Assembly (NCBI GenBank): GCA_030431715.1
Contig: JAUIIO010000002.1
Location: forward strand, 1-64,000
Length of the DNA: 64,000 nt
Direction of reading: 5' to 3'
DNA from: a bacterium
Lineage (GTDB): Bacteria > Bdellovibrionota_C > UBA2361 > RFPC01
The notes under the pieces are model-generated. The model had not been told where the DNA came from and made no database searches. It saw nothing but the letters and a program-made list of their open reading frames with translations. Both the position numbers and the translations under genes were made by a program. Of this stretch, positions 10,247 through 19,677 are shown piece by piece. Every line of letters begins with the position of its first letter. The first letter of the stretch is position 1.

Positions 10247-11194
10247 ATGTGTAAGTATCGCCTCATAATTTTATCATTACTCATTGTATTTTCAGCAGTA
10301 CACCCCGCCTTTGGGCAAACCTACTCTAAGCTTAGCCCAAACAGTGACCTGTATTGTGTATACCTACCGAACGGGAAGACAAGGATTGCCGTTGGTAAGG
10401 GGGATACCTATAAGACCATGGGTTTTAAACGGGCGCAGAAGCGTACGGCTAAAAACAGTTCTCGGAACCGTGTCAAAGCCAGAAAGATTACTAGGCTCAT
10501 TAAGAAGCTTCAAAGACAACAAAACAGTGGAAGTCTTTCAATTAACCTTAATCCTAAAGACGTAAAAGCTGTGCAAAAGTTTTACCTGCAAGGCGATCTT
10601 GATATTGAAGTATCACCAAGCATCTCTGAGAACATTGCCAAGCTAGAAAGCATCCGCTCTACTTTCTACAACAACGTTGATTTTAATAGAGAGATTATCA
10701 AGCTTATTAAAAAGTGTAAGCGTCGAGAAGTACCTTCACCGGGAACACTCCCTACCATGTTTATTAATGTCATGACCTCAAAATGGAATGCAGAGCACGA
10801 TTCGTCTGGAAGTGGATATGTGATCGTAGCCGCTGTTGTACCAGCATATATTGCCCTTCAATATCCTTATCTCTGCTACGACCATCCTACCCAAAGCACA
10901 AGATACGACAAAGCAACCACCGATCCGTGCTACGCCGAAGGGATCAAGAACTTTCTGACTGAAGACTGCGCTAACATCGTGGATAGAGATTCTAAAGGAA
11001 GACCTGAATTCTACCTAGCGGCGCTAGACAAACGAAACTTCTATTTTAAAAACCGCCCTGGCGCTGCATCGTTTACTGAGGCTGCCGCCGCTGCTGAAGT
11101 AAAGCTTAGAACTGACGATATTTATGGATGGGGAGACTCTGTTCCATATGTAACCGTACCAAATATTGATGCTTGCAAGTCGAGCGCATTCTAG
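10247..11194 (+). CDS. Secreted protein with N-terminal Cys-flanked basic helical module; function unknown
   Basis: I prefer the ATG at 10247, with GGAA 6 bases upstream and the signal peptide MCKYRLIILSLLIVFSAVHP, over the ATG at 10235. The mature protein starts with YCVYLPNGKTRI, then a basic block KTMGFKRAQKRTAK and RKITRLIKKLQRQQ, and closes with LIKKCKRRE. This is the same order (aromatic-x-Cys-V, NG turn, AQ+R, basic helices, Cys) as in the genes at 12.8 kb, 20.8 kb and the protease at 3.6 kb. The remaining about 150 residues hold several Cys (LCYDHP, DPCYAEG, TEDCANIV) and match no family I know. It likely folds with disulphides in the periplasm or outside. Confidence 0.65.
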   Translation: MCKYRLIILSLLIVFSAVHPAFGQTYSKLSPNSDLYCVYLPNGKTRIAVGKGDTYKTMGFKRAQKRTAKNSSRNRVKARKITRLIKKLQRQQNSGSLSINLNPKDVKAVQKFYLQGDLDIEVSPSISENIAKLESIRSTFYNNVDFNREIIKLIKKCKRREVPSPGTLPTMFINVMTSKWNAEHDSSGSGYVIVAAVVPAYIALQYPYLCYDHPTQSTRYDKATTDPCYAEGIKNFLTEDCANIVDRDSKGRPEFYLAALDKRNFYFKNRPGAASFTEAAAAAEVKLRTDDIYGWGDSVPYVTVPNIDACKSSAF

Positions 11195-11201
11195 AGATTT
11201 C

Positions 11202-12617
11202 TCAGGAGTGCTTCCGAGGAGGAAATCTCCACTTAAAAAGAACAAGAGAAGCTGCAAAGAGTGGTACCCACGCTACTCGCAGCTGATATCTGCCGTCTAG
11301 TCCTGATAGGCCTCCACAAATGAGTGCATTGGCAAGGATTCCTACCAAGAGCATACATAAGAAAAACTGCTGCTCAGGTGAGGTACTGATACGGATTAAG
11401 AGAACGAGAAGTAACAATCCAATATAATACGCTGCGGTATATAGCACTGTAAGCTCCTTCATCGGAAATTTTTGCTGATATTGTTTAGAACTTTTAAATC
11501 GAGCGATGTCAGACTTACTAAACACAGCTTCTACTAGGTGATTGTGCATATGGAGCGGCTCTCTTCCGAATCCGAAAGCATCACTGAGCGAAATGCGCCA
11601 GAGCTGCTCCCAGCCTCCTTTTAGAAATGCATATGCAAATGCGCCCGGGGATCTTACGACCGCAGCCTCTAGAATGGGAGACACCTGCGTCCGCAAATCT
11701 CTCCAGCTAAGATACCTCTCATCAGAAGTTTCTCTAAAGGCAGCAAACGGGGAATCTCCGTGCCAGAGAAGAAGCTGAGCATCCCAATCTTCTGGTATTT
11801 TTGTGTGTGCATCGCAGAAGTAAGTTAGAGATGGAGCTACATCTTTTTGTGCGCACCCTTCTTGAATGTACTCCTTTACTGGCCCCAGCTCATAGAAGCG
11901 CGCAAAGGCAAAGAGCTTCCCTGCAGGCGCAGGCGAAGAGATCTTTAGATCCTGAACATTTCTCAGATTTATCGATAAAGTAATGCCAATGGCTAATACG
12001 GTCAGAACAATGACGGCTTCCCAGCTCTTTTCACAGACGCCTCTACTAAAGAGGATTGAGAACGAAGCCGCTATGAGTAGAAAAACTAACAAAGGGATAT
12101 TTGATATATGAAAGCTCAAGAAGAGAACTGTGAAAGAACACAAAAGAAACTTAATCTTAAATGTGGTATTTGACCAGAATGCCAAGGTTGCCGCTGCTGT
12201 TAGTAACATTAACCCACCTGAGAAATCAGGCATAAGGTATGAAGATTCAAAACCAAGAGGAGTAAAGAGTACAAATGCGCTAAGTATCAGTGCACGACGA
12301 ACAGCACCTTCGAAAAGCCTTGAGGGGATAAGACTCCAGACAAGGTGTAAGACAATAGCCTGAAAAAGGGACTGAAGAACAAGCCAGTAAAACGGACGAG
12401 GGCCGACAAGCCACTTAAAAACGTCCACGTAATAGGAAGGACGCACGTGGCTGACCATGCCATGTTTTAATGTATTGAAATACCCCATGGAATCGTCAAA
12501 GACGATCGGAGAGCCGTTATAGAAAGCAATTGTAACACCAGCCAAAGTTACAGAAAGCAGCGAAAGAGCGTATAATAATACGTTCAAAGTAAAATAAGAG
12601 TATTTGCTCGCTGCCAT
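11202..12617 (-). CDS. Polytopic membrane protein, GT-C (GT39-like) glycosyltransferase-type
   Basis: A 471-residue protein with roughly nine to ten hydrophobic segments, starting with residues 10-32. The first extracytoplasmic loop contains Asp residues (IVFDDSMGYFN) and an Arg/Tyr motif (VRPSYYVDVFKWLVGPRPF). That is the placement expected of the catalytic Asp in GT-C lipid-phosphosugar-dependent glycosyltransferases. A soluble segment at about 230-330 lies between TM blocks. It may transfer sugars to envelope glycans or secreted proteins; the donor and acceptor are unknown. The gene converges on the secreted-protein gene just before it with 7 bp between stops. GT-C is inferred from topology, not from a clear family signature. 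Confidence 0.5.
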   Translation of the reverse strand: MAASKYSYFTLNVLLYALSLLSVTLAGVTIAFYNGSPIVFDDSMGYFNTLKHGMVSHVRPSYYVDVFKWLVGPRPFYWLVLQSLFQAIVLHLVWSLIPSRLFEGAVRRALILSAFVLFTPLGFESSYLMPDFSGGLMLLTAAATLAFWSNTTFKIKFLLCSFTVLFLSFHISNIPLLVFLLIAASFSILFSRGVCEKSWEAVIVLTVLAIGITLSINLRNVQDLKISSPAPAGKLFAFARFYELGPVKEYIQEGCAQKDVAPSLTYFCDAHTKIPEDWDAQLLLWHGDSPFAAFRETSDERYLSWRDLRTQVSPILEAAVVRSPGAFAYAFLKGGWEQLWRISLSDAFGFGREPLHMHNHLVEAVFSKSDIARFKSSKQYQQKFPMKELTVLYTAAYYIGLLLLVLLIRISTSPEQQFFLCMLLVGILANALICGGLSGLDGRYQLRVAWVPLFAASLVLFKWRFPPRKHS

Positions 12618-12825
12618 AACAATAAATTACTACTTTGAATTCGTGTGATCATAGCAGCTGTGTGCACATCCAGATAGCCTCAGGATCACTTCTGAGTGCT
12701 AGATTGTCCGTTAATAGCTGTGTGCTTGGCAGTGCACGTTCCTGACTATAGCTAGAATAATGCGGCAAAGAGTGCTATCATCTGGCAGTGATATACAAAC
12801 TATGCGTAACCGGAGACTCCTCCCA

Positions 12826-13671
12826 ATGATACTATGTCGTAGGCTATTTACATTTTTGCTGCTCTCTTCTACTTTTTTGGCGATACAATCACTTCAGGCA
12901 CAGTTTTACGTACCTATAGCCGGAGAAGATGACACGCATTCACAGTACACTTGCGTCAGGATTCCAAATGGACCTTCTAGTGTTTTAGAAATCAAAAAAA
13001 ATGGATCCACAAAAACGATCTCAACGAAGGCGGCACAGCGCCGAATAGCGAGATCAGTACGACGTTCAGGAAGTAGAGTCCGATCGTTAAAACAGCTTAT
13101 TCGCCGAGCAAATAAGAAACAGAAGAAGAAACTCCGCAAAAAATTACGTGTAGCTCAAGCAAAATTAAGAAGCATACGGTATATTCAGGAACGTATGCGA
13201 GAGTGTGCCAAGGGTGAGCTTCTCATTGGAGCTGGGGGAAGTCCCGTCTTTCTTTCCACAACATTTGAGGATCCGAATGACTCATCAAAGAGACTTAGTG
13301 GCTTCAACTACGGATTCCTCTTTACGCCGCCAAAGCAATATAAAGGTGATGACTACTGCGTGATCATATCCGGCGCTGAGGAGACACTCACAGGAATCGG
13401 CGGAATATCATACAATACCGAGTTTGAGTCTTCTACATCGAGTGTTCCGCAATGCAGAAGCCGAAGTGGGATCTCATTCTGCGTAGAAGGGATGCAAAGC
13501 GATGAAGTTATGGTACTCATCACTGGCGGGATCATCACTGAAGATGCAGGCAACTGTTCACCCGAATATCGATGTTCAATAACCGAATTGGCCGGGGCAC
13601 TTTCAAACCACTATAGCAGCGCGATCTTAAATTCCATCAGGGCAAATCCCGGTGGCGGAGCGTGTAACTAG
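12826..13671 (+). CDS. Secreted protein with N-terminal Cys-flanked basic helical module; function unknown
   Basis: Start choice: the ATG at 12826 gives a compact signal peptide (MILCRRLFTFLLLSSTFLAI to LQA-QFY) with GGAG about 10 bases upstream; in-frame ATGs at 12760 and 12802 would only add a polar extension. The mature N-terminus reads YTCVRIPNG, then STKAAQRRIARSVRR, LKQLIRRANKKQKKKLRKKL and finally RMRECAKG. This is the best example of the shared basic hairpin. The rest (about 150 residues) has six or more Cys and a central YCVIISGAEE strand, possibly a small disulphide-rich beta domain. No catalytic motif seen. Confidence 0.7.
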   Translation: MILCRRLFTFLLLSSTFLAIQSLQAQFYVPIAGEDDTHSQYTCVRIPNGPSSVLEIKKNGSTKTISTKAAQRRIARSVRRSGSRVRSLKQLIRRANKKQKKKLRKKLRVAQAKLRSIRYIQERMRECAKGELLIGAGGSPVFLSTTFEDPNDSSKRLSGFNYGFLFTPPKQYKGDDYCVIISGAEETLTGIGGISYNTEFESSTSSVPQCRSRSGISFCVEGMQSDEVMVLITGGIITEDAGNCSPEYRCSITELAGALSNHYSSAILNSIRANPGGGACN

Positions 13672-13832
13672 AGTACCCTAACTTCATATTTATCCCAGCG
13701 TTTTGAACCTTATTGTCGTACGTCGCTTTGTATGATTATTTTTTGACTTTGATGTTCTAAATCCATACAATCCCCTGCTAACAGTTCAGGTTATTTCGTT
13801 TTTTTCAAAGCTTCATTTAAGGAACACCTCAC

Positions 13833-16800
13833 ATGCAAAGAATCATTTCTTTCTCACGCCAAGCGATCATAGCCCTAGTACTACTTTGCTGTCTGCATAA
13901 TACGCATGCTCTTGAGCCTGAACTTGTGTTAGATCTCAACACAATCCCCGGTAGTTCAACCGCCAGTAGCCTCTTCCCATTTAAGGATGGCTACCTCTTT
14001 ACTAACAATGTTGACGGTGAAGGAGTTGAGCTCTGGATCACTGATGGTACCGAAGCGGGCACACAACTTCTCAAAGATATTCGTCCCGGCAGCGGAGCTT
14101 CTTTCCCGAGTGGATTTGTTGCAGGAAGTATAGATGGTAGTGAGATCGTTTTTTTCTCAGCAACTACTGATGCTGAGGGACAAGAACTCTGGATTACCGA
14201 TGGAACAGAGGTCGGGACCAAACTCGTTAAAGACATCCAGCCCGGCAGTCTTGGTTTTATTTCTACGAGTGACGCCGTTTTTGATCCCGTACTGGAGGTG
14301 CTTCTCTTTAGAGCAAATGACGGTACTCACGGTACAGAATTATGGAAGTCTGATGGAACTGCCGAAGGCACTGTGCTTGTTGAAGATATCTACACCGGAT
14401 CTTCTTCGGCTAACCCGCGTAATATCGTCCTTACCTCTACAGGTATTGCTTTTTCAGCTTCAAAGTCTGGCGAAGGTGACGAATTAAGAAAATCTGATGC
14501 CCCTTACACCAGCGTAAGCTTGGTTAAAGATCTCCGTACTGGCGGCTCTAGTTCTGGACCAACATTCTTTGCATGGAACTCGAGTCTTAATTTACTTTTC
14601 TTTTCATGCAATCTCTTAAATGTTGGTAGAGAACTTTGCTCAAGCGATCTTACCGAAGGTGGAACAGGACTACACACTGATATTAATAGTGGTGGCTCAT
14701 GGTCTAACCCGCAGTTTCTTATCAGTGTTGGTAGTAAAGTATTTTTTCAGGCAGAAGACGGCAGTAGCGGGAAAGAGCTTTTCAGCGCAGATGACAATCC
14801 TGCTAATACCGCCCTGTTTGCCGACATAGAGAGCGGGAGTGGCGACTCAAACCCAACCCTCTTTGAACCATATGGCACTGACATAATCTTTCGCGCAACA
14901 ACTTCGGCTCACGGTAGTGAGCTCTGGAGAACAAGCGGGTCAGGTGTTTTACGCCTCTCTGATATAAATCCAGGTCCTGAGAATAGCTCCATACTTAATG
15001 TTACTGTAGCTGGCTCTCGAATCTTTTTTCGCTCAAGTGATTCTGGAACAGTAGGAGAAGAACTCTTTGTCTCAGATGGGACCCCGGGTGGTACCGGGCT
15101 CTTCTTTGATGGCTTTCCAGCCGATGGCGCTTCTTCACAACCAACGACTGTTGTGAACAATGGAAACGAAGTCGCCTTCATCACAAATCTGCCTTCAAAT
15201 ATTCTTTACACTATAGCAAACGGTGCAACAACTCCTACTGAAGTTTATGACTTTGCAATTCCTGGAACATCTGCTCCTTCTACCCCAAAAGTTCTCGCCA
15301 AAATAGGTGACAATCTCATCGTCGCAGCGAACGATGGTATCTCCGGTCAGGAGCTCTGGTCTCTATCACCAGCTGGTGAAGCTACACTCATCGTAGATAT
15401 CGCACCGGGAGCTCTCTCAGCGGGCTTAAGTAAAGAAAAATCTCTCTTCGCAAACGGTAAGTTATATTTTACTGCAGACGACTCTACAGCCGGCGATGAA
15501 CTCTGGGTAACAGACGGCACTGCAGCTGGTACAATGATGATTAAAGACATCAATCCCGGCTCCGACGGAAGCGACATACGGAACCTTACTTATGCAGGAG
15601 GAAATCTTATCTTCACAGCTGACACGCTCGCTGAACAAAGAGAGCTCTGGGTTTCAGACGGGACTACAACAGGTACAAAGCTTTTGTTTGATATAAACGG
15701 ACAGACCGGTGTTGGTTCAGAACCTGATGAGCTCACCGCATATAACGACATGGTCTATTTCACCGGCGAGGATAGCGGTGGTGATTCTGAGCTCTGGGTA
15801 ACTGATGGTACTACTGGTGGCACGATACGTTTACTGGACATCGAACCGATTTTCGGTTCGTACCCAGCAAACTTTACCCCAATGGGAGGGCTCCTTTACT
15901 TTACGGCTGAAACAAACCTTGAAGGTGAAGAGCTCTGGGTCACTGATGGTACCGTGGCTGGCACAATGATGGTGAAAGACATCAACCCCGGTGGTGGCGG
16001 TTCTCGTCCAAGAGATCTCGTGGCTGTTGGTGATATGCTCTTTTTCAGGGCCCGTGATGAGAACCTCGGAGAAGAGCTCTGGGTTTCAGACGGGACTGCT
16101 GCCGGCACAACGATGGTCAAAGACATTAACCCCGGTAACCCTTCATCAAACATTAATCATATCCTTGCCGGGTTTGACCGAGTCTATTTTGAAGCAAATG
16201 ATGAAACACACGGTGATGAGGCATGGGTAAGTGATGGAACTGAATCCGGCACAATCCTTTTAACTGATATCAAGCCCGGCTCAGACGGCTCTAATGTCGA
16301 GTTCTTTGTGACAACTGATAATAGAGCCTTTTTTAAAGGCCAATCTGAGGAAGAAGACGACGAGGTATGGGTGACAGACGGAACTCCGGATTCAACTCAA
16401 ATGCTCGGTCCAATTAGGCGCGGTGATTTTAGCGCCTTCCCGAATGACTTTAGCGTTTTCGATGGTATTGTCTACTTTAGGGCCGACAACGGACTCATCG
16501 GGAGCGAACTGTGGATGATAAACGCTGATGAGTGTCCAGAGGACACGGCCAAGCTTGAAGCAGGTATCTGTGGTTGTGGCCTCACTGAGGACGACAGTGA
16601 CAGCGATGGCACGCTTGATTGTAACGACGAGTGTTCATTTGACCCTGCCAAGGTAATCAGCGAGATATGCGGTTGCGGAGTTGCAGAAACTGATACTGAC
16701 GGTGACGGCACTCCGGACTGTATCGATGAATGTTCAGCTGATTCACTTAAAGCCACTGCTGGTTCGTGTGGTTGCGGTACACCTGACGAAGATCTTGATG

Positions 16801-17120
16801 CAAGTGGCGTTGCTGATTGCTTAATTACTGAGGAGATACAGGTGAGAAGTGATCTTCTTGCGAATCTCCTCAATGAATTTAAGCGAAAGCCAAAGAAAGG
16901 TCGTAAAGCAAGACTTAAAAGCATCTTTCTGGCGTACAAGGAGCTCAACCGTTACTCGCTTACGCAACTTGATGCATTCGTGCAAAGTACGACAAAAAAG
17001 ACGAAGAAACGTCTTAAGATCTTGCGTAGAAACGTAAAGAAATTTCGCAAAAAGGCAACGAATAAAAATAAACGCAAAAGTCTTAAGGCCCTTGCAAGAT
17101 TTCTCGCAATCGCGCCTTAA
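13833..17120 (+). CDS. Giant secreted ELWxxDGT-repeat protein with three Cys-rich TSP3-like repeats and basic tail
   Basis: A signal peptide (to about residue 26, THA-LEP) is followed by roughly 16 repeats of 45-55 residues with the hallmark ELWVTDGT...GT-x-x-hKDINPG, the known ELWxxDGT repeat. Several middle copies are degenerate (ELRKSDAP, ELFSADDN, ELWSLSPA). Repeats of this type are thought to form beta-propeller-like folds. Next come three Cys/Asp repeats (AGICGCG-x8-DSDGTLDC) of the type repeated 26 times in the protein at 43.6 kb. The last 95 residues are helical and extremely basic (FKRKPKKGRKARLK, KKTKKRLKILRRNVKKFRKK). An AAGGA site precedes the ATG. Likely a large surface or secreted protein; ligand unknown. 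Confidence 0.88.
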   Translation: MQRIISFSRQAIIALVLLCCLHNTHALEPELVLDLNTIPGSSTASSLFPFKDGYLFTNNVDGEGVELWITDGTEAGTQLLKDIRPGSGASFPSGFVAGSIDGSEIVFFSATTDAEGQELWITDGTEVGTKLVKDIQPGSLGFISTSDAVFDPVLEVLLFRANDGTHGTELWKSDGTAEGTVLVEDIYTGSSSANPRNIVLTSTGIAFSASKSGEGDELRKSDAPYTSVSLVKDLRTGGSSSGPTFFAWNSSLNLLFFSCNLLNVGRELCSSDLTEGGTGLHTDINSGGSWSNPQFLISVGSKVFFQAEDGSSGKELFSADDNPANTALFADIESGSGDSNPTLFEPYGTDIIFRATTSAHGSELWRTSGSGVLRLSDINPGPENSSILNVTVAGSRIFFRSSDSGTVGEELFVSDGTPGGTGLFFDGFPADGASSQPTTVVNNGNEVAFITNLPSNILYTIANGATTPTEVYDFAIPGTSAPSTPKVLAKIGDNLIVAANDGISGQELWSLSPAGEATLIVDIAPGALSAGLSKEKSLFANGKLYFTADDSTAGDELWVTDGTAAGTMMIKDINPGSDGSDIRNLTYAGGNLIFTADTLAEQRELWVSDGTTTGTKLLFDINGQTGVGSEPDELTAYNDMVYFTGEDSGGDSELWVTDGTTGGTIRLLDIEPIFGSYPANFTPMGGLLYFTAETNLEGEELWVTDGTVAGTMMVKDINPGGGGSRPRDLVAVGDMLFFRARDENLGEELWVSDGTAAGTTMVKDINPGNPSSNINHILAGFDRVYFEANDETHGDEAWVSDGTESGTILLTDIKPGSDGSNVEFFVTTDNRAFFKGQSEEEDDEVWVTDGTPDSTQMLGPIRRGDFSAFPNDFSVFDGIVYFRADNGLIGSELWMINADECPEDTAKLEAGICGCGLTEDDSDSDGTLDCNDECSFDPAKVISEICGCGVAETDTDGDGTPDCIDECSADSLKATAGSCGCGTPDEDLDASGVADCLITEEIQVRSDLLANLLNEFKRKPKKGRKARLKSIFLAYKELNRYSLTQLDAFVQSTTKKTKKRLKILRRNVKKFRKKATNKNKRKSLKALARFLAIAP

Positions 17121-17288
17121 AATAAGTAGATAACTCTCTTAGAGAAGAGAAACCTTGTGCCTTTCTAATAGCTTATCGCACCTTGGAACTGGCCTGCTAT
17201 AGGACCGGCGTTTAATCTACGTCCGCTCGAATTTCAAGAGGAGAGATCAAGCCTATAAGGCCAATTAGAATCATTGAATTAATGAGTC

Positions 17289-19547
17289 TTAAAAACTAAA
17301 GGTAACTCCCCCACCCCACTCATAGTCAGAGTGCCATTGTGCTTGGAGTGCTATATCCCTACTGAGCTGATACTGGCTTCCCCAGCGGAGTTCCCACTCT
17401 TCACGTGAATCGTATTCCGCCTCATAATAGACATGAAGACGTGGTGTAAGTTCAAATGACTTTCCAAGCGCGAGCTGATATCCGAGATCTGAATCTATCC
17501 AGTGTCTTGTTTCGATATTTAGGGGTAGTAAATAGCGAAAACCGGCAACGCCGTGTTCCCTTTCAAACTCCTCATCATCACCCTCGAGGTTTGCTCCAAC
17601 AAAAACGTTCCAGAAGCGATTAATATAGTATTCATAAAGCGGGGTTGCTTCCCATTCATAATCATCTACATGCGCCCAACCGATCTGCCATTCTGTAGAA
17701 AAAATATTCTTGGCATTTGCAAGAGCAAAATTTCCCTGCGCCATATTACTTAAGGCTGATACATTACCCATATAGTAAAAGTCATCGTGCATGATTTTGT
17801 TCTGATCGATATCATTCGGCGGGACAAAACTATTGTAGTGTACCATGCGAGCCATACCAGACATCATATGGTAAAGAAGATGGCAGTGAAAAAACCAGTC
17901 TCCATCCTCTACGGCATCAAACTCAATAACCGTGGTCGCCATAGGAGCAACCACTACCGTGTGCTTCAGTGGAGAGTACTCACCATGTTTATTTACGACG
18001 CGGAAAAAATGGCCATGAAGATGCATCGGATGATACATCATGGTTCTATTCACCATGACGAAACGCACGACCTCCCCATGTTCAATCTTTATGGTGCTCT
18101 CTTCAGACATGACTTTATTGTTGAGCATCCAAACGTAACGCTCCATATCACCATCTAAAGTAAGCTTTACCTCTCTTACTTTTTTATCAGAGTCAAAGGT
18201 GGTTTTGTGCAAAGATTTTAATTTTTCATATGGGGGATTTGGACGTCTTCCCTGTCCGTTCACAACGATATCACGGTGAATACTTACATCTTCTGAGAGC
18301 GCGCCCAAAAAGCTGTTCGGCTGATACGGCTTATCTTCGTCAGAAACGCCCTTCATCTGATGATTGTGGTGCGAATGCATACTGTGTTTCATATGCTTAT
18401 CGTGAGACATGCCGTGCATGGAATGAGACATCTCCTTATCATCAGACGAAGACATCCCCATGGCTCCCCAAGGAGTTATCGCCAAGACGCTCTCCATGCT
18501 CGGTCCGTGCATAGCCTTATAGAGATTTGGCCATGGAACAGTCGGTGCTTCTTCTCTCTCTCCATCTCCGATCCAGAGAGAAGCACGGCCAGAATTGTCA
18601 TGAGAAGTGGCTCGAAACTCCTGTGAAACATCGCCTTTGAGGTCAACAATTACATCATACGTCTCAGCTACCCCCAATAACAAACGCTTAATGTCGAAAG
18701 GTTCTACTGGCAATCCATCTGCTGTAACAACTCGCATCGGACCACCAGAGAATTCGGTGTAGAAGAATGAACTTGCCGAGCCGTTAATAATTCGAAGTCG
18801 CATCTTTTGACCTTGTAGATCATTAAGCTGCGAAGTGGATGCGCCATTAATAAGAAAGGCATCATATGCAACGTCCGAGAGATCCATCGGTGGCATCCGT
18901 CCCAGCTCACGGCTAAAGTAATCACCTAACATTCCAAGCTGTGCAGCCCCCAAGAGACTCTGTGCACTTTTCTTTCTGATTGAATACCATTCACTTCCTC
19001 GTTTTAGAGTGTGAAGTACTTCTGACGGATGCTCGTTCGTCCAATCCGAAAGAACCACGACATGATCTGGGATTTCATCAATTGAGGTCTTCTCTTTAGG
19101 TTCAATAATAAATGCTCCGTAAAGACCTCTTTGTTCTTGCAAACCACTATGGCTGTGGTACCAGTACGTGCCGGATTGCCGGAGAGTAAATTTGTAAGTA
19201 AATGTTTCTCCCGGCTTAATTGGCGGATAGGTCATGTTTGGAACTCCATCCATTCGATTTGGAAGTAGCAGTCCGTGCCAGTGGATTGAGCTATTTTCCT
19301 CTAACTCATTCGTAACGTGGATGATGACGGTGTCTCCCTCAGTAAATCTCAGGACCGGTGCAGGGATGCTGTCATTTACGGCCAGCGCTTGGACATCTTC
19401 TCCTCCAAGATTTACTGTCTTAGAAGAGATCGTAAGATGCCGCTCAACAGTTTCTGCTAGAGCTGGAGCAACACCGAGCACAACAGTAAAAGAGAGCGAT
19501 AAGAGGAAAAATCTGGAAAGTTGATTAAATTTCACTATTTGAAACAT
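17289..19547 (-). CDS. CopA-type multicopper oxidase fused to a CopB-type outer-membrane barrel domain
   Basis: The ATG at 19547 gives a normal Sec signal peptide (MFQIVKFNQLSRFFLLSLSF, cut after ALA, residue 31); upstream only a GTG without ribosome site extends the frame. The cupredoxin copper motifs are HWHG (89-92), YWYHSHSG (about 128-135), HPMHLHGHF and HCHLLYHMMSGM, i.e. the full type 1/2/3 ligand set of laccase-like oxidases. Between them lies a Met/His-rich stretch (MSHSMHGMSHDKHMKHSMHS) typical of copper-handling CopA/PcoA. From about residue 614 to 752 the sequence switches to CopB/PcoB: W(Q/A)-x-D-YEWEATPLYEYYINRF, GFRYLLPLNIETRHWIDSD and the C-terminal aromatic F. In characterised systems these are two proteins (periplasmic oxidase, outer-membrane barrel). 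Usual CopA is Tat-exported; here no twin Arg is seen. Confidence 0.88.
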   Translation of the reverse strand: MFQIVKFNQLSRFFLLSLSFTVVLGVAPALAETVERHLTISSKTVNLGGEDVQALAVNDSIPAPVLRFTEGDTVIIHVTNELEENSSIHWHGLLLPNRMDGVPNMTYPPIKPGETFTYKFTLRQSGTYWYHSHSGLQEQRGLYGAFIIEPKEKTSIDEIPDHVVVLSDWTNEHPSEVLHTLKRGSEWYSIRKKSAQSLLGAAQLGMLGDYFSRELGRMPPMDLSDVAYDAFLINGASTSQLNDLQGQKMRLRIINGSASSFFYTEFSGGPMRVVTADGLPVEPFDIKRLLLGVAETYDVIVDLKGDVSQEFRATSHDNSGRASLWIGDGEREEAPTVPWPNLYKAMHGPSMESVLAITPWGAMGMSSSDDKEMSHSMHGMSHDKHMKHSMHSHHNHQMKGVSDEDKPYQPNSFLGALSEDVSIHRDIVVNGQGRRPNPPYEKLKSLHKTTFDSDKKVREVKLTLDGDMERYVWMLNNKVMSEESTIKIEHGEVVRFVMVNRTMMYHPMHLHGHFFRVVNKHGEYSPLKHTVVVAPMATTVIEFDAVEDGDWFFHCHLLYHMMSGMARMVHYNSFVPPNDIDQNKIMHDDFYYMGNVSALSNMAQGNFALANAKNIFSTEWQIGWAHVDDYEWEATPLYEYYINRFWNVFVGANLEGDDEEFEREHGVAGFRYLLPLNIETRHWIDSDLGYQLALGKSFELTPRLHVYYEAEYDSREEWELRWGSQYQLSRDIALQAQWHSDYEWGGGVTFSF

Positions 19548-19615
19548 ACCAAATGGTAACACAACAAGCAGAGACAGACACAACACTCAAATCATACAAA
19601 TATCTGCCAATTGCC

Positions 19616-19639
19616 GGATAGGAACAGAATCGTCTATCC
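19616..19639. promoter_or_regulatory. Short inverted repeat between divergent copper-oxidase and DUF2950 genes
   Basis: GGATAG and CTATCC arms are separated by 12 bases in the 130-bp divergent intergenic region. It could be an operator for either gene; the arms are short and the evidence is weak. Confidence 0.25.
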
Positions 19640-19677
19640 TATTATTCGATATCCTTCATTCAAAGAGAGTTACGACT

